64,000 nt of DNA from Klebsiella indica. GTDB lineage: Bacteria > Pseudomonadota > Gammaproteobacteria > Enterobacterales > Enterobacteriaceae. Positions 30,096 to 38,583 of this stretch are shown here, piece after piece. The stretch lies in contig NZ_VCHQ01000009.1 of NCBI RefSeq assembly GCF_005860775.1, forward strand, positions 62,001 through 126,000, given 5' to 3'. The notes under the pieces are model-generated. The model worked only from the letters and a program-made list of their open reading frames with translations. It was not told the origin of the DNA and ran no database searches. The position numbers and the translations under genes were made by a program. Each line of letters starts with the position of its first letter. Within the stretch, counting starts at the first letter, position 1.

Positions 30096-31489
30096 GCTGC
30101 AATCTCCGCAGGGCGGGCATCGGTGATGCCCATCTCTTCCAGTACCCGCGCCACGCGCAGGCAGGCTTGTTCATTAAACGGGGCGGCAATTAACTGCACG
30201 CCGATCGGCTGCCCGTTCGGGGTGCGTAGCGGCACCGTGACCACCGGCAGTCCGAGGAAGGAGACGGGCTGAGTGAGTATCCCCATACTGGCGCGGATCG
30301 GTAACGCCTGGCCGTTTATTTCCATCAATTGGGCGCCAATGGGGGTGGCGCAGCATGGCGTAGCTGGCGCGATCAGCACATCGGCGTGGGTAAACAGGGT
30401 TTTAAACGCCTGCTGCGCATGGCGGCGAAAGCGCTGGGCCTGAATATACCATGCCGACGGGATCATCGCCCCGGCCAGCAGGCGTTCGCGGGAGTTCGGC
30501 TCAAAACGTTCGGGCTGGCGGCGGAGTTCGGGCAGATACTGATTACCGCCTTCTGAAGCGCTGATAATAAATGCCGCCGAACGGGCCAGTTCGGCCTCCG
30601 GGAAGTTCAGCTCATCATGCGCTGCAAGCGCCTGAGCGACGCGGGCGACCGCCGCGCGCGCATCGTTATCGCACCAGGTCGAAAAATAACCGCCGAGCGT
30701 GGCGCAGCGTAACCCCTCCATGCCGCGAGTTAAAAGATTAGCGGTACGTTCGCTGGCTTTGTCCGCCTGAAAACCATCGGCAGGATCGCGCCCCTGTAGC
30801 GCGTCATAAACCGCGGAGAGATCGCCAACGCAGCGGGCAAACGGGCCAATATGGTCGAGGCTGGCGACGAAGGGATGGCTACCGGAGCGCGACAAACGGC
30901 CAAATGTCGGTTTCAGACCAAAGATCCCGCATAACGAAGCCGGGACGCGAATGGAACCGTTGGTATCGCTGCCCAGCGTGAAATGCACCAGCCCCGCGGC
31001 TACTGCCGCCGCCGATCCCCCGGACGATCCCCCGGCGATTTTGGCAAGATCGTGCGGGTTATGCGTTGCGCCATAATGGCTGTTTTCCGTCGTAAACCCG
31101 TAAGCGTAGGCGTCCATATTCAGCATCCCGGACAGCAGCGCGCCAGCGCTGTGCAACTGACGCACCGCCCAGCTATCGGCGACGGCCGGAGATCGGTCGC
31201 TAAACAGCCGGGCGCCGGCAAGGGTGGTGTGACCGGCGACATCGAACAGATTTTTCACCGCATAGGGAATGCCTGCCAGCGCGGGCAGGGGCTTTTTTTC
31301 CCGTCGCAGGGTGTCAATATTCTCCGCCTCGGCGAACATGCGCTTTTCGCTGACGTGGGTCCAGGCGTTGATCCGCGGGTTAACGCGCGCAATGCTCTCC
31401 AGAGTATGGCGGGCAATCTCTCTGGCGCTGAGATCGCCGCTTGCCAGTGCGCGCTGTATGTCGTGGATAGTTAATTCATGTAGCTTCAT
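30092..31489 (-). CDS. hpxY: AtzE-family amidase
   Basis: 465-residue amidase-signature enzyme. The Ser-cisSer-Lys triad is visible: Lys in AVKNLFDVAG, cis-Ser in GGSSGGSAAA, and the nucleophile in GSDTNGSIRVPA. Relatives (AtzE) form a GatA/GatC-like complex with a small AtzG partner and deaminate 1-carboxybiuret; HpxX is the evident partner here. The substrate in purine breakdown is unproven. Overlaps hpxX and hpxZ by 4 and 4 nt. Confidence 0.88.
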   Translation of the reverse strand: MKLHELTIHDIQRALASGDLSAREIARHTLESIARVNPRINAWTHVSEKRMFAEAENIDTLRREKKPLPALAGIPYAVKNLFDVAGHTTLAGARLFSDRSPAVADSWAVRQLHSAGALLSGMLNMDAYAYGFTTENSHYGATHNPHDLAKIAGGSSGGSAAAVAAGLVHFTLGSDTNGSIRVPASLCGIFGLKPTFGRLSRSGSHPFVASLDHIGPFARCVGDLSAVYDALQGRDPADGFQADKASERTANLLTRGMEGLRCATLGGYFSTWCDNDARAAVARVAQALAAHDELNFPEAELARSAAFIISASEGGNQYLPELRRQPERFEPNSRERLLAGAMIPSAWYIQAQRFRRHAQQAFKTLFTHADVLIAPATPCCATPIGAQLMEINGQALPIRASMGILTQPVSFLGLPVVTVPLRTPNGQPIGVQLIAAPFNEQACLRVARVLEEMGITDARPAEIAA

Positions 31490-31674
31490 GCTTTATACAC
31501 TCCGGCGATTTCGACGCGTTCGTCGAGGGGAAAGGCCAGCAGCGGACCGGCCATGGCGGCAATGCGGCTAAACTGCAATCTGAGTTCAGCGCGTCGGGTC
31601 TCGTCCAGCTCCAGCGCCAGCAATTGTTCCATTTGTGCAAGATAAACGTCCCATTCGGCTTGCGGTATATTCAT
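31486..31674 (-). CDS. hpxX: AtzG-like (DUF4089) small subunit
   Basis: 62-residue helical protein resembling AtzG and, more remotely, GatC. It overlaps hpxY by 4 nt, the arrangement expected for an obligate HpxX-HpxY complex in which the small subunit wraps around the amidase. It lies 9 nt after hpxW; GGAG precedes the ATG on the minus strand. Confidence 0.82.
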   Translation of the reverse strand: MNIPQAEWDVYLAQMEQLLALELDETRRAELRLQFSRIAAMAGPLLAFPLDERVEIAGVYKA

Positions 31675-31683
31675 TATTGACTC

Positions 31684-33267
31684 CTAATATCCGGCGGCGG
31701 AGCCGTTGCTACGCGGATCGCTGGCTCCTTCAATCAGGCCATTGGGATGGCGAACAATGGCCCCTGCGTGGCCCATGACTTCACTAAAATCGGTCAGTAT
31801 TTCAACGTCGTGCCCCAGTTCACGCAGACGGGCGATACTTTCGGCACTGAAGCGGCCTTCCAGCTTGAGTGAGTCGGAGGTCTGCCCCCAGGTTCGCCCC
31901 AGTAGCCAGCGCGGTCGGCTGATGCTCTCCTGTAGCGGCGCATTTTGCATCACGTAGCGGGTGAAGATAGCGGCCTGGGTCTGCGGCTGGCCGTCGCCGC
32001 CCATTGAGCCGTAAACCATCACCCGGCCATCGTTAAGCCGTGCGGCGGCGGGATTGAGCGTGTGAAACGGCTGTTTACCGGGCGCGAGAGCCAGCAGGTG
32101 AGCCGGATCGAGGCTGAACGACGCCCCGCGGTTCTGCCAGACAATGCCGCTTTCCGGTAGCACCACGCCGCTGCCGAACTCGTGATAGAGACTCTGGATA
32201 AAGGAGACCGCAAGGCCGCTTTTATCGATTACCCCCATCCACACCGTATCGCCCGGACCTTTACCCGTCCCCCATGGTGCGGCCTGCTGGTCGTTGATGG
32301 TGTCAGCCAGCGGCTGAAGCTCTGAGGGTTTCAGCAGACTCTGGATATCGACATTCAGATGGCGCGGGTCGGTGATATGCGCATCGCGCAGGCCAAAAGC
32401 CAGCTTGGTGGCTTCAACAAGGCGGTGGACGGTCATGGCCTCGTCGGCGTCGGTCATGGCCAGCCGATCGGTTATGCCGAGGATCGCCAGTGAAACCAGT
32501 CCCTGAGTGGGCGGCGCGAGATTCCACAGTTCGCCGTGCTGATGTTCAAGCCTGAGCGGTTGCACGCGCCGTGCGCGATGGTGTCGCAGGTCGCTTAAGG
32601 TGACGGGCATTCCGTACTTTTCCATACCGCGCGCCAGATGCTCCGCCAGCGGTCCGCGATAGAAACTGTCTAAGCCTTCCTCCGTCAACCGGCGCAAGGT
32701 GTTGGCCAGCGCCGGTTGCAAAAAGCGGCTACCGGCTTGCGGCGGCTGGCCATTCACCAGCCAGGTTTCGGCAAAACCGGGTTGTTCACGTAGCTCGTGG
32801 AGTTTGTCGGCTGTGGCGCTGGCCTGTGAGACGGTGACCGGGATACCGTCCGCCGCGTAGCCGATAGCATCTTCCAGCAGGCGCGTCAGCGGCAGTTCTT
32901 TACCGGTTAAATCACGGGAAATTTTCAGCGCTTCATCCCAGCCGCTGACGGTGCCCGCTACGGTCAGCGCCGCCTTTGGGCCGCGGTGGGGGATCTGCGT
33001 CAGCCCGGCATAGGCCTGGGGCGTCGCCAGCGAACCTGCAGCGCCGCTGGCATCAATGGCAATGGGGTCGCCATCGGGCGGGACGATAAGCCAGAAACCA
33101 TCGCCGCCGAGGCCATTCATATGTGGGTACACCACGGCGATCGTGGCGGCGGCGGCGACCATGGCTTCTATCGCGCTCCCGCCTTCGCGCAGCACCGCCA
33201 GCGCGCTCTGGCTGGCTAGATGATGGGGGGCGACCGCCATCCCGTGGGCGGCAACATGACTTTGCAT
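31684..33267 (-). CDS. hpxW: Oxamate amidohydrolase
   Basis: Hydrolyses oxamate to oxalate and ammonia, the last nitrogen-releasing step reported for the K. pneumoniae pathway. 527 residues of the gamma-glutamyltranspeptidase-like Ntn-hydrolase family; autocleavage is predicted before Thr341 in KGPGDTVWMGVID. There is no signal peptide, so it is cytosolic, unlike periplasmic GGT. The glycine-rich GSMGGDGQPQ is conserved. First gene of hpxWXYZ. Confidence 0.93.
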   Translation of the reverse strand: MQSHVAAHGMAVAPHHLASQSALAVLREGGSAIEAMVAAAATIAVVYPHMNGLGGDGFWLIVPPDGDPIAIDASGAAGSLATPQAYAGLTQIPHRGPKAALTVAGTVSGWDEALKISRDLTGKELPLTRLLEDAIGYAADGIPVTVSQASATADKLHELREQPGFAETWLVNGQPPQAGSRFLQPALANTLRRLTEEGLDSFYRGPLAEHLARGMEKYGMPVTLSDLRHHRARRVQPLRLEHQHGELWNLAPPTQGLVSLAILGITDRLAMTDADEAMTVHRLVEATKLAFGLRDAHITDPRHLNVDIQSLLKPSELQPLADTINDQQAAPWGTGKGPGDTVWMGVIDKSGLAVSFIQSLYHEFGSGVVLPESGIVWQNRGASFSLDPAHLLALAPGKQPFHTLNPAAARLNDGRVMVYGSMGGDGQPQTQAAIFTRYVMQNAPLQESISRPRWLLGRTWGQTSDSLKLEGRFSAESIARLRELGHDVEILTDFSEVMGHAGAIVRHPNGLIEGASDPRSNGSAAGY

Positions 33268-33304
33268 GAGTTGTCCTCAAATAAGCGGATTGTCCGTATG
33301 GGGG

Positions 33305-33321
33305 TTGCAAAAGCTGTTCCA
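33305..33321 (-). promoter_or_regulatory. Sigma-54 promoter of hpxWXYZ
   Basis: On the minus strand TGGAACAGCTTTTGCAA, with GG and GC 10 nt apart and a perfect TTTGCA -12 element, lies 38-54 nt before hpxW. Only a poor NtrC-like sequence (TGCGGAACTGGCATGCA, 33367-33383) is visible upstream. Confidence 0.6.
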
Positions 33322-33436
33322 TGTCTGAACATAACGTTTCAACCGTGGTCTGCGATGCGTATTTTTTGCGGAACTGGCATGCATTATGAAAGCGGTTAAC
33401 GCTATAGTGCGGTGAAACGAAAGTTACAGAGGTCTT

Positions 33437-34276
33437 ATGCAACAGCTTGATGAACGACTGAAAGCGCAGTACGCGTCTTTATCGCCGCAGGAACAGCGGG
33501 TGGCGGATTTTATTTTCGACCATTTCGATGATCTGATTAGTTACAACAGCGCGGAACTGGCGCGCCTGAGCTGCGTATCGAAAGCGACCGTCAGCCGGTT
33601 GTTCAAGCGCCTGGGCTATGAGAAATATAAAGATATGCGCGATGAGCTGCGTACCTTGCGCCAGAGCGGAATGCCGCTCACCGATAATCGCGATGCGGTA
33701 CAGGGTAACACGCTGCTGGCGCGCCACTATAAACAGGAGATGGCGAACCTGACGCAATGGGTCAATGCCCTGGATGTTCAGCAATTCGCCGGGGCGATTC
33801 AGGCGCTGGTCGCCGCGCGACGCATTTTTATCGTCGGTATGCGCAACTCCTGGCCGGCGGCGCTGCATCTTCGTCAGCAGCTTTTACAGGCCCGCGGACA
33901 GATTCAGGTGTTGCCGCAGCCAGGGCAAAGTTTAAGCGAAGAGCTGGTGGATTTAACCGCTGAAGACCTGGTGGTGGTGATGGCGTTTCGCCGCCGTCCG
34001 CGCATTATTCGTCCGCTGTTGCAGCAGCTTCAGAGCCGCGGCATTCCGGTATTGTTAATGTGCGAACCGCAGGCGCATGGCCTGTTTCCGCTGGCGCGGT
34101 GGCAGCTTTGCGCGCCGCTGGATAGCGTCTCGGCCTATGATAGCTACGCCTCGGTAAATAGCCTGATCAATCTGCTGGCGAATGCTTTCCTGCACGAAAT
34201 CCTCGATAAAGGCCGTCCGCGTATTCACGAGATCGCCAACCTTTACCAGCACCTGGATGAGCTCGAACAGCGATAA
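33437..34276 (+). CDS. hpxU: RpiR-family repressor of allantoate genes
   Basis: 279 residues: N-terminal RpiR helix-turn-helix (VADFIFDHFDDLISYNSAEL, then SCVSKATVSRLFKRLG) and a C-terminal SIS domain that would bind the inducer. In K. pneumoniae HpxU represses hpxFGHIJK and hpxWXYZ. The gene sits between these two operons, divergent from hpxW. A strong terminator follows. Confidence 0.93.
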   Translation: MQQLDERLKAQYASLSPQEQRVADFIFDHFDDLISYNSAELARLSCVSKATVSRLFKRLGYEKYKDMRDELRTLRQSGMPLTDNRDAVQGNTLLARHYKQEMANLTQWVNALDVQQFAGAIQALVAARRIFIVGMRNSWPAALHLRQQLLQARGQIQVLPQPGQSLSEELVDLTAEDLVVVMAFRRRPRIIRPLLQQLQSRGIPVLLMCEPQAHGLFPLARWQLCAPLDSVSAYDSYASVNSLINLLANAFLHEILDKGRPRIHEIANLYQHLDELEQR

Positions 34277-34297
34277 TGGGGCGCCAGCGTGGTGCTT

Positions 34298-34314
34298 TGC
34301 ATTATTTTGGTGCA
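34298..34314. promoter_or_regulatory. NtrC-type enhancer of hpxF
   Basis: TGCATTATTTTGGTGCA matches the 17-bp NtrC consensus TGCACCA-N3-TGGTGCA except in the left half. It lies about 110 bp upstream of the hpxF sigma-54 promoter, an ordinary NtrC enhancer distance, and on the far side of the hpxU terminator. Confidence 0.65.
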
Positions 34315-34316
34315 AT

Positions 34317-34366
34317 CGACATAAAGAGGAAACGCAGTATTGTTTCCACTTTATGTCGATTTTTTT
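34317..34366 (+). terminator. hpxU terminator
   Basis: A 17-pair stem with one mismatch (CGACATAAAG..GGAAAC against GTTTCC..CTTTATGTCG) and an 8-nt loop is followed by A and then seven T. Strong Rho-independent terminator separating hpxU from hpxF. Confidence 0.9.
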
Positions 34367-34423
34367 CTTGTTTTATCGTCTTTTAACTGTGAAGTGGCTG
34401 ATTGCATTATCGTGATATTTACC

Positions 34424-34439
34424 TGGCACATTAGTTGCA
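34424..34439 (+). promoter_or_regulatory. Sigma-54 promoter of hpxFGHIJK
   Basis: TGGCACATTAGTTGCA is an essentially perfect TGGCAC-N5-TTGCA sigma-54 promoter, 53-68 nt before the hpxF start codon. Confidence 0.85.
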
Positions 34440-34491
34440 AAAGTTAATTTAAAGAATCTTTTGTTTCATGCTAACGTAACGGGTAAATACG

Positions 34492-35277
34492 ATGAAAAAA
34501 CTGTTGATCGCACTGGCCGGGGTCGCCTGTCTGTTAACCAATCTGTCAGCCGCGCGGGCTGACCAGCTACAGGATATTGAAAAGCGCGGCGTTATCCGCA
34601 TTGCGGTGCCGCAGGATTTCCCGCCGTTTGGCTCGGTAGGCACCGACCTTCAGCCGCAGGGCTATGACATTGATATGGCGCGCTATCTCGCCAAAGAGAT
34701 GAAGCTCAAGCTGCAACTGGTGCCGGTCACCAGCGCCAACCGCGTGCCGTATCTGCAAACCGATAAGGTTGATCTGGTGATTTCCAGTCTCGGCAAAAAT
34801 GCGGAACGGGAGAAGGTGATCGATTTCAGCCGCGCCTATGCGCCGTTTTTCCTTGGTGTGTTTGGCCCGAAAGGCGAGGAGCTGAAGGATCCGGCGGCGC
34901 TGAGCGGTAAAAGCGTTGGCGTGACCCGCGGCGCGGTGGAGGACATGGTACTGACCAGCGTGGCACCGAAAGATGCGCAGATTAAACGCTACGAAGATAA
35001 CAATACCACGCTGTCAGCCTGGCTTTCCGGCCAGGTACAGTATGTGGCGACCGGCAACCTGGTGGTGGCGGCCATTTCCCGCCAGAATCCCACTAAAGCG
35101 CCGGTCGTGAGCTTTATGCTGAAGGATTCGCCGTGCTTTATCGGCCTGAAAAAGAATGAACCGGCGCTGAAGGCGAAGGTGAATACGCTGATTGAACAGG
35201 GTATTAAAGACGGCACGCTGAATGGTCTGTCCGAGAAGTGGATGAAAGCGCCGCTGCCCGCCAGCCTCGGCGCATAA
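34492..35277 (+). CDS. hpxF: ABC importer substrate-binding protein (allantoate cluster)
   Basis: Periplasmic binding protein of the polar amino-acid (HisJ/GlnH-like, SBP_bac_3) family. 261 residues; the signal peptide ends around AARA-DQL, followed by RGVIRIAVPQDFPPFG and YDIDMARYLAKEM. It delivers an allantoate-related amide or ureide to HpxGHI; the ligand is inferred from context. First gene of the sigma-54-controlled hpxFGHIJK operon. I assigned F to the binding protein by gene order. Confidence 0.85.
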   Translation: MKKLLIALAGVACLLTNLSAARADQLQDIEKRGVIRIAVPQDFPPFGSVGTDLQPQGYDIDMARYLAKEMKLKLQLVPVTSANRVPYLQTDKVDLVISSLGKNAEREKVIDFSRAYAPFFLGVFGPKGEELKDPAALSGKSVGVTRGAVEDMVLTSVAPKDAQIKRYEDNNTTLSAWLSGQVQYVATGNLVVAAISRQNPTKAPVVSFMLKDSPCFIGLKKNEPALKAKVNTLIEQGIKDGTLNGLSEKWMKAPLPASLGA

Positions 35278-35286
35278 GGGCCGGGC

Positions 35287-35952
35287 ATGACGGAGCAACT
35301 TCATTTCTCTGCGCTCTGGCCGCACTGGCCGGAGCTATTGGCGGGGCTGTGGGTGACCATTCAACTCACGGTTCTGGCGACGATCGGCGGCCTGACGCTG
35401 GGCATCTTCGGCGCCGCCATTCGAAGCGGGCGCGCCAGTTGGTTTAGTCGGATGTGGGGCGGGTATGTTGAACTGATCCGCAATACGCCGTTTGTGGTAC
35501 AGCTGTTTTTTATCGTCTTCGGTTTACCGAATCTGGGGCTAAAGATGACGGCGGGCGAGGCCGCGCTGCTGGCGATGGTGGTGAATCTCGGCGCCTACAG
35601 CACTGAGATCGTGCGCGCCGGTATTCAGGTGACGCCGAAAGGGCAGTGGGAAGCCGGTCGGGTACTGGGACTCACCCGGACGCAGACCTTTATGCAGGTG
35701 ATTTTGCCGCCTGCGTTACAGCGCATTTATCCGGCGCTGGTGAGCCAGTGCATTATCGTGATGCTCGGATCATCGGTGGTGTCGCAGGTCTCTTATGAGG
35801 AACTGACCTTTGCCGCCAACCTGATTCAGTCGCGCACTTTTCTCAGCTTTGAGGTCTATCTGGTGACCACGGGGATCTATTTAGTGTTGTCGATATCGAT
35901 GCGTCAGTTACTGATGGCGGCAGGGCGTAAATGGCTGGGGGTGCAGGCATGA
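35287..35952 (+). CDS. hpxG: ABC importer permease 1
   Basis: 221-residue polar-amino-acid-type permease with five or six transmembrane segments and the EAA loop EAGRVLGLTRTQTF near 128-141. It pairs with HpxH as a heterodimer. The gap to hpxF is 9 nt, and its stop overlaps the hpxH start. Confidence 0.85.
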   Translation: MTEQLHFSALWPHWPELLAGLWVTIQLTVLATIGGLTLGIFGAAIRSGRASWFSRMWGGYVELIRNTPFVVQLFFIVFGLPNLGLKMTAGEAALLAMVVNLGAYSTEIVRAGIQVTPKGQWEAGRVLGLTRTQTFMQVILPPALQRIYPALVSQCIIVMLGSSVVSQVSYEELTFAANLIQSRTFLSFEVYLVTTGIYLVLSISMRQLLMAAGRKWLGVQA

Positions 35953-36608
35953 TGACCACCTTTACCGATTGGGACATTGTCCGCAATCTGCTGCTTGCCG
36001 GGCGCTGGACGGTACTGCTGTCGCTGGTGGCCTTTGTCGGCGGCGCGCTGGTGACGTTGCCGCTATTGCTGCTGCGCCTGACCGGCGGGCGGCAGGTGCA
36101 ACGCCTGATTCGCGGCTATATCGAACTGTTTCAGGGTACACCGCTGCTGATGCAGCTGTTTCTCGCCTTTTTCGGCGTGGCGCTGTTTGGTATTGATGTG
36201 TCAGCGTGGACCGCGGCGTCGCTGGCGCTGACGCTGTATACCAGCGCCTTTTTGCTCGATATCTGGCACGGCAGTATTCGCGCGCTGCCAAAAGGGCAGT
36301 GGGAAGCGTCGCGCTGTCTGGGGCTGAGCTTTGCTCAGACGTTGTACCGGGTGGTCGCGCCGCAGGCGCTGCGTATCGCCATCGCCCCGACGGTAGGGTT
36401 TGCCGTTCAGGTTATCAAGGGTACGGCGCTGGCGTCGATTATCGGCTTCGTCGAACTCACGAAAGCGGGCACCATGCTGACCAACGTGACCTACCAGCCG
36501 TTTAAAGTCTTTGCGCTGGTGGCGCTGGGTTACTTCATTCTGTGTTATCCGCTGTCCCGCTACAGTCGTTATCTGGAGAACAAGTTCAATGCCTCTCATC
36601 ACCATTAA
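35949..36608 (+). CDS. hpxH: ABC importer permease 2
   Basis: 219-residue permease of the same family, with the EAA loop EASRCLGLSFAQTL. The ATG at 35949 overlaps the hpxG stop (ATGA) and is preferred over the slightly longer frame beginning inside hpxG. Its last 20 nt overlap hpxI. Confidence 0.85.
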   Translation: MMTTFTDWDIVRNLLLAGRWTVLLSLVAFVGGALVTLPLLLLRLTGGRQVQRLIRGYIELFQGTPLLMQLFLAFFGVALFGIDVSAWTAASLALTLYTSAFLLDIWHGSIRALPKGQWEASRCLGLSFAQTLYRVVAPQALRIAIAPTVGFAVQVIKGTALASIIGFVELTKAGTMLTNVTYQPFKVFALVALGYFILCYPLSRYSRYLENKFNASHHH

Positions 36609-37326
36609 TCAAATGCAGAAGTATTACGGCGATAACCATGTGCTCAAGGGTGTCGATCTGGATATCGATATGGGTGAAGTTATCTCGATTATCGGCCGCA
36701 GCGGGTCAGGTAAGAGTACGCTGCTGCGCTGTATTAACGGCCTTGAAGGCTATCAGGAAGGCAGCATTAAGCTCGGCGGGATGACCATTACCGATCGCGA
36801 TTCCCAGGCGCGGGAAATCAGCCGCTCTATCGGCATGGTGTTCCAGAGCTTTAATCTATTCCCGCATATGACGGCGCTGGAAAACGTGATGCTGGCCCCG
36901 CGCCGGGTGCTGAAAAAGAGCGCCGCCGAGTGCCGCGAACTGGCCCGGCAGATGCTGGAAAAAGTGGGGCTTGGCGACCGGATTGATTACTATCCGGCCA
37001 ATCTTTCCGGCGGCCAGCAGCAGCGCGTGGCGATTGCCCGCGCGCTGGCGATGTCGCCAAAAGTTTTACTCTGCGACGAGATCACCTCGGCGCTGGACCC
37101 GGAACTGGTTGGCGAAGTGCTCAAAGTGCTGGAGCAACTGGCGGCGGAAGGTATGACGCTGATCCTCGTGACCCATGAAATGAATTTTGCCCGCGAAGTG
37201 GGCGACCGCGTGGTGTTTATGCATCAGGGGCGCGTCTGGGAGCAGGGTGACAGTAAAACGCTGTTCGCCAATCCGCAGACCAGTGAACTGAAGCAGTTTA
37301 TTTCATCCGTGCGCGGTCTCAACTAA
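36589..37326 (+). CDS. hpxI: ABC importer ATPase
   Basis: 245-residue GlnQ/HisP-type ATPase: Walker A GRSGSGKST, signature LSGGQQQR, Walker B VLLCDEITSALDPE and the switch histidine in LVTHEM. The frame is open from 36511, but the ATG at 36589 gives the family N terminus MPLITINQMQKYYG. It powers HpxFGH uptake. Confidence 0.88.
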   Translation: MPLITINQMQKYYGDNHVLKGVDLDIDMGEVISIIGRSGSGKSTLLRCINGLEGYQEGSIKLGGMTITDRDSQAREISRSIGMVFQSFNLFPHMTALENVMLAPRRVLKKSAAECRELARQMLEKVGLGDRIDYYPANLSGGQQQRVAIARALAMSPKVLLCDEITSALDPELVGEVLKVLEQLAAEGMTLILVTHEMNFAREVGDRVVFMHQGRVWEQGDSKTLFANPQTSELKQFISSVRGLN

Positions 37327-37341
37327 TTAAAGGATTTTCCG

Positions 37342-38583
37342 ATGGATATCACTCAGTTTTCGCAAATCAACCCTCCGTCGCGGCTGCTAATGGGACCGGG
37401 CCCGATCAACGCCGATCCCCGCGTGCTGCGCGCCATGTCGAGCCAGCTTATTGGCCAGTATGACCCGGCGATGACCCATTACATGAATGAGGTGATGGCG
37501 CTGTATCGCGGTGTCTTCCGTACGGAAAACCGCTGGACGATGCTGGTCGACGGTACCTCGCGGGCGGGGATTGAAGCGATTCTGCTTTCGGCGATTAGGC
37601 CAGGGGACAAAGTGCTGGTGCCGGTCTTTGGCCGCTTCGGTCATCTGCTGTGCGAAATCGCCCGCCGCTGCCGGGCGGAGGTACACACCATTGAAGTGCC
37701 GTGGGGAGAAGTCTTTACCCCGGACCGGATTGAAGACGCCATCAAAAGCGTGCGCCCGCGGCTGCTGCTGACGGTGCAGGGCGATACTTCTACTACCATG
37801 CTGCAACCGCTGGCGGAACTGGGGGAAATCTGTCGCCGCTACGATGTGCTGTTTTATACCGATGCGACCGCTTCGCTGGGCGGCAACCCGCTGGAAACCG
37901 ACGCCTGGCAACTGGATGCGGTGTCGGCGGGCATGCAAAAATGCCTCGGCGGCCCGTCCGGAACTTCGCCCATTACCCTTAGCGCGCGGATGGAAGAGGC
38001 GATTCGCCGCCGCAAGTGCGTTGAAGAGGGGATCCGTACCGATGCTCACCTCGATGGCGTCGATGAGATGGTCTACTCCAACTACTTCGACCTCGGCATG
38101 ATTATGGATTACTGGGGGCCGGAGCGTCTCAATCACCATACTGAAGCCACCTCGGCGCTGTTTGCCGCCCGTGAATGCGCGCGGCTGATCCTCCAGGAAG
38201 GGCTGGATAACGGCATTGCCCGCCATAAGCTGCACGGGGATGCGCTGGTAAAAGGTATTCAGGCGATGGGGCTGGAGACGTTCGGTGACCTGAAACATAA
38301 GATGAACAACGTGCTTGGCGTGGTGATCCCGCCGGGGATTAACGGCGACCAGGCGCGAAAACTGATGCTGGAAGATTTCGGCATTGAAATCGGCACCTCG
38401 TTTGGCCCGCTGCACGGCAAGGTGTGGCGTATCGGCACCATGGGCTACAACGCGCGTAAAGACTGCGTGATGACCACGCTTAGCGCGCTGGAGTCAGTGC
38501 TGAACTATCTTAAATTTCCGACCGTCCAGGGTGCGGCGATGCAGGCGGCATGGGATCACTATCGCACCGAGAGCGCGCAATGA
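37342..38583 (+). CDS. hpxJ: Ureidoglycine aminotransferase
   Basis: PLP-dependent class V aminotransferase converting ureidoglycine, made by HpxK, to oxalurate while transferring the amino group to a keto acid such as glyoxylate. 413 residues. The Schiff-base lysine is Lys200 in AGMQKCLGGPSG, with FYTDATASLGG supplying the PLP-binding Asp. Downstream of hpxI by 15 nt and overlapping hpxK by 4 nt. Confidence 0.93.
   Translation: MDITQFSQINPPSRLLMGPGPINADPRVLRAMSSQLIGQYDPAMTHYMNEVMALYRGVFRTENRWTMLVDGTSRAGIEAILLSAIRPGDKVLVPVFGRFGHLLCEIARRCRAEVHTIEVPWGEVFTPDRIEDAIKSVRPRLLLTVQGDTSTTMLQPLAELGEICRRYDVLFYTDATASLGGNPLETDAWQLDAVSAGMQKCLGGPSGTSPITLSARMEEAIRRRKCVEEGIRTDAHLDGVDEMVYSNYFDLGMIMDYWGPERLNHHTEATSALFAARECARLILQEGLDNGIARHKLHGDALVKGIQAMGLETFGDLKHKMNNVLGVVIPPGINGDQARKLMLEDFGIEIGTSFGPLHGKVWRIGTMGYNARKDCVMTTLSALESVLNYLKFPTVQGAAMQAAWDHYRTESAQ

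Noticed and set aside
37387-38415. 342-codon open frame antisense to hpxJ
   Set aside because: Shadow of a well-supported aminotransferase gene; histidine- and arginine-rich composition is typical of reverse-complement translation.
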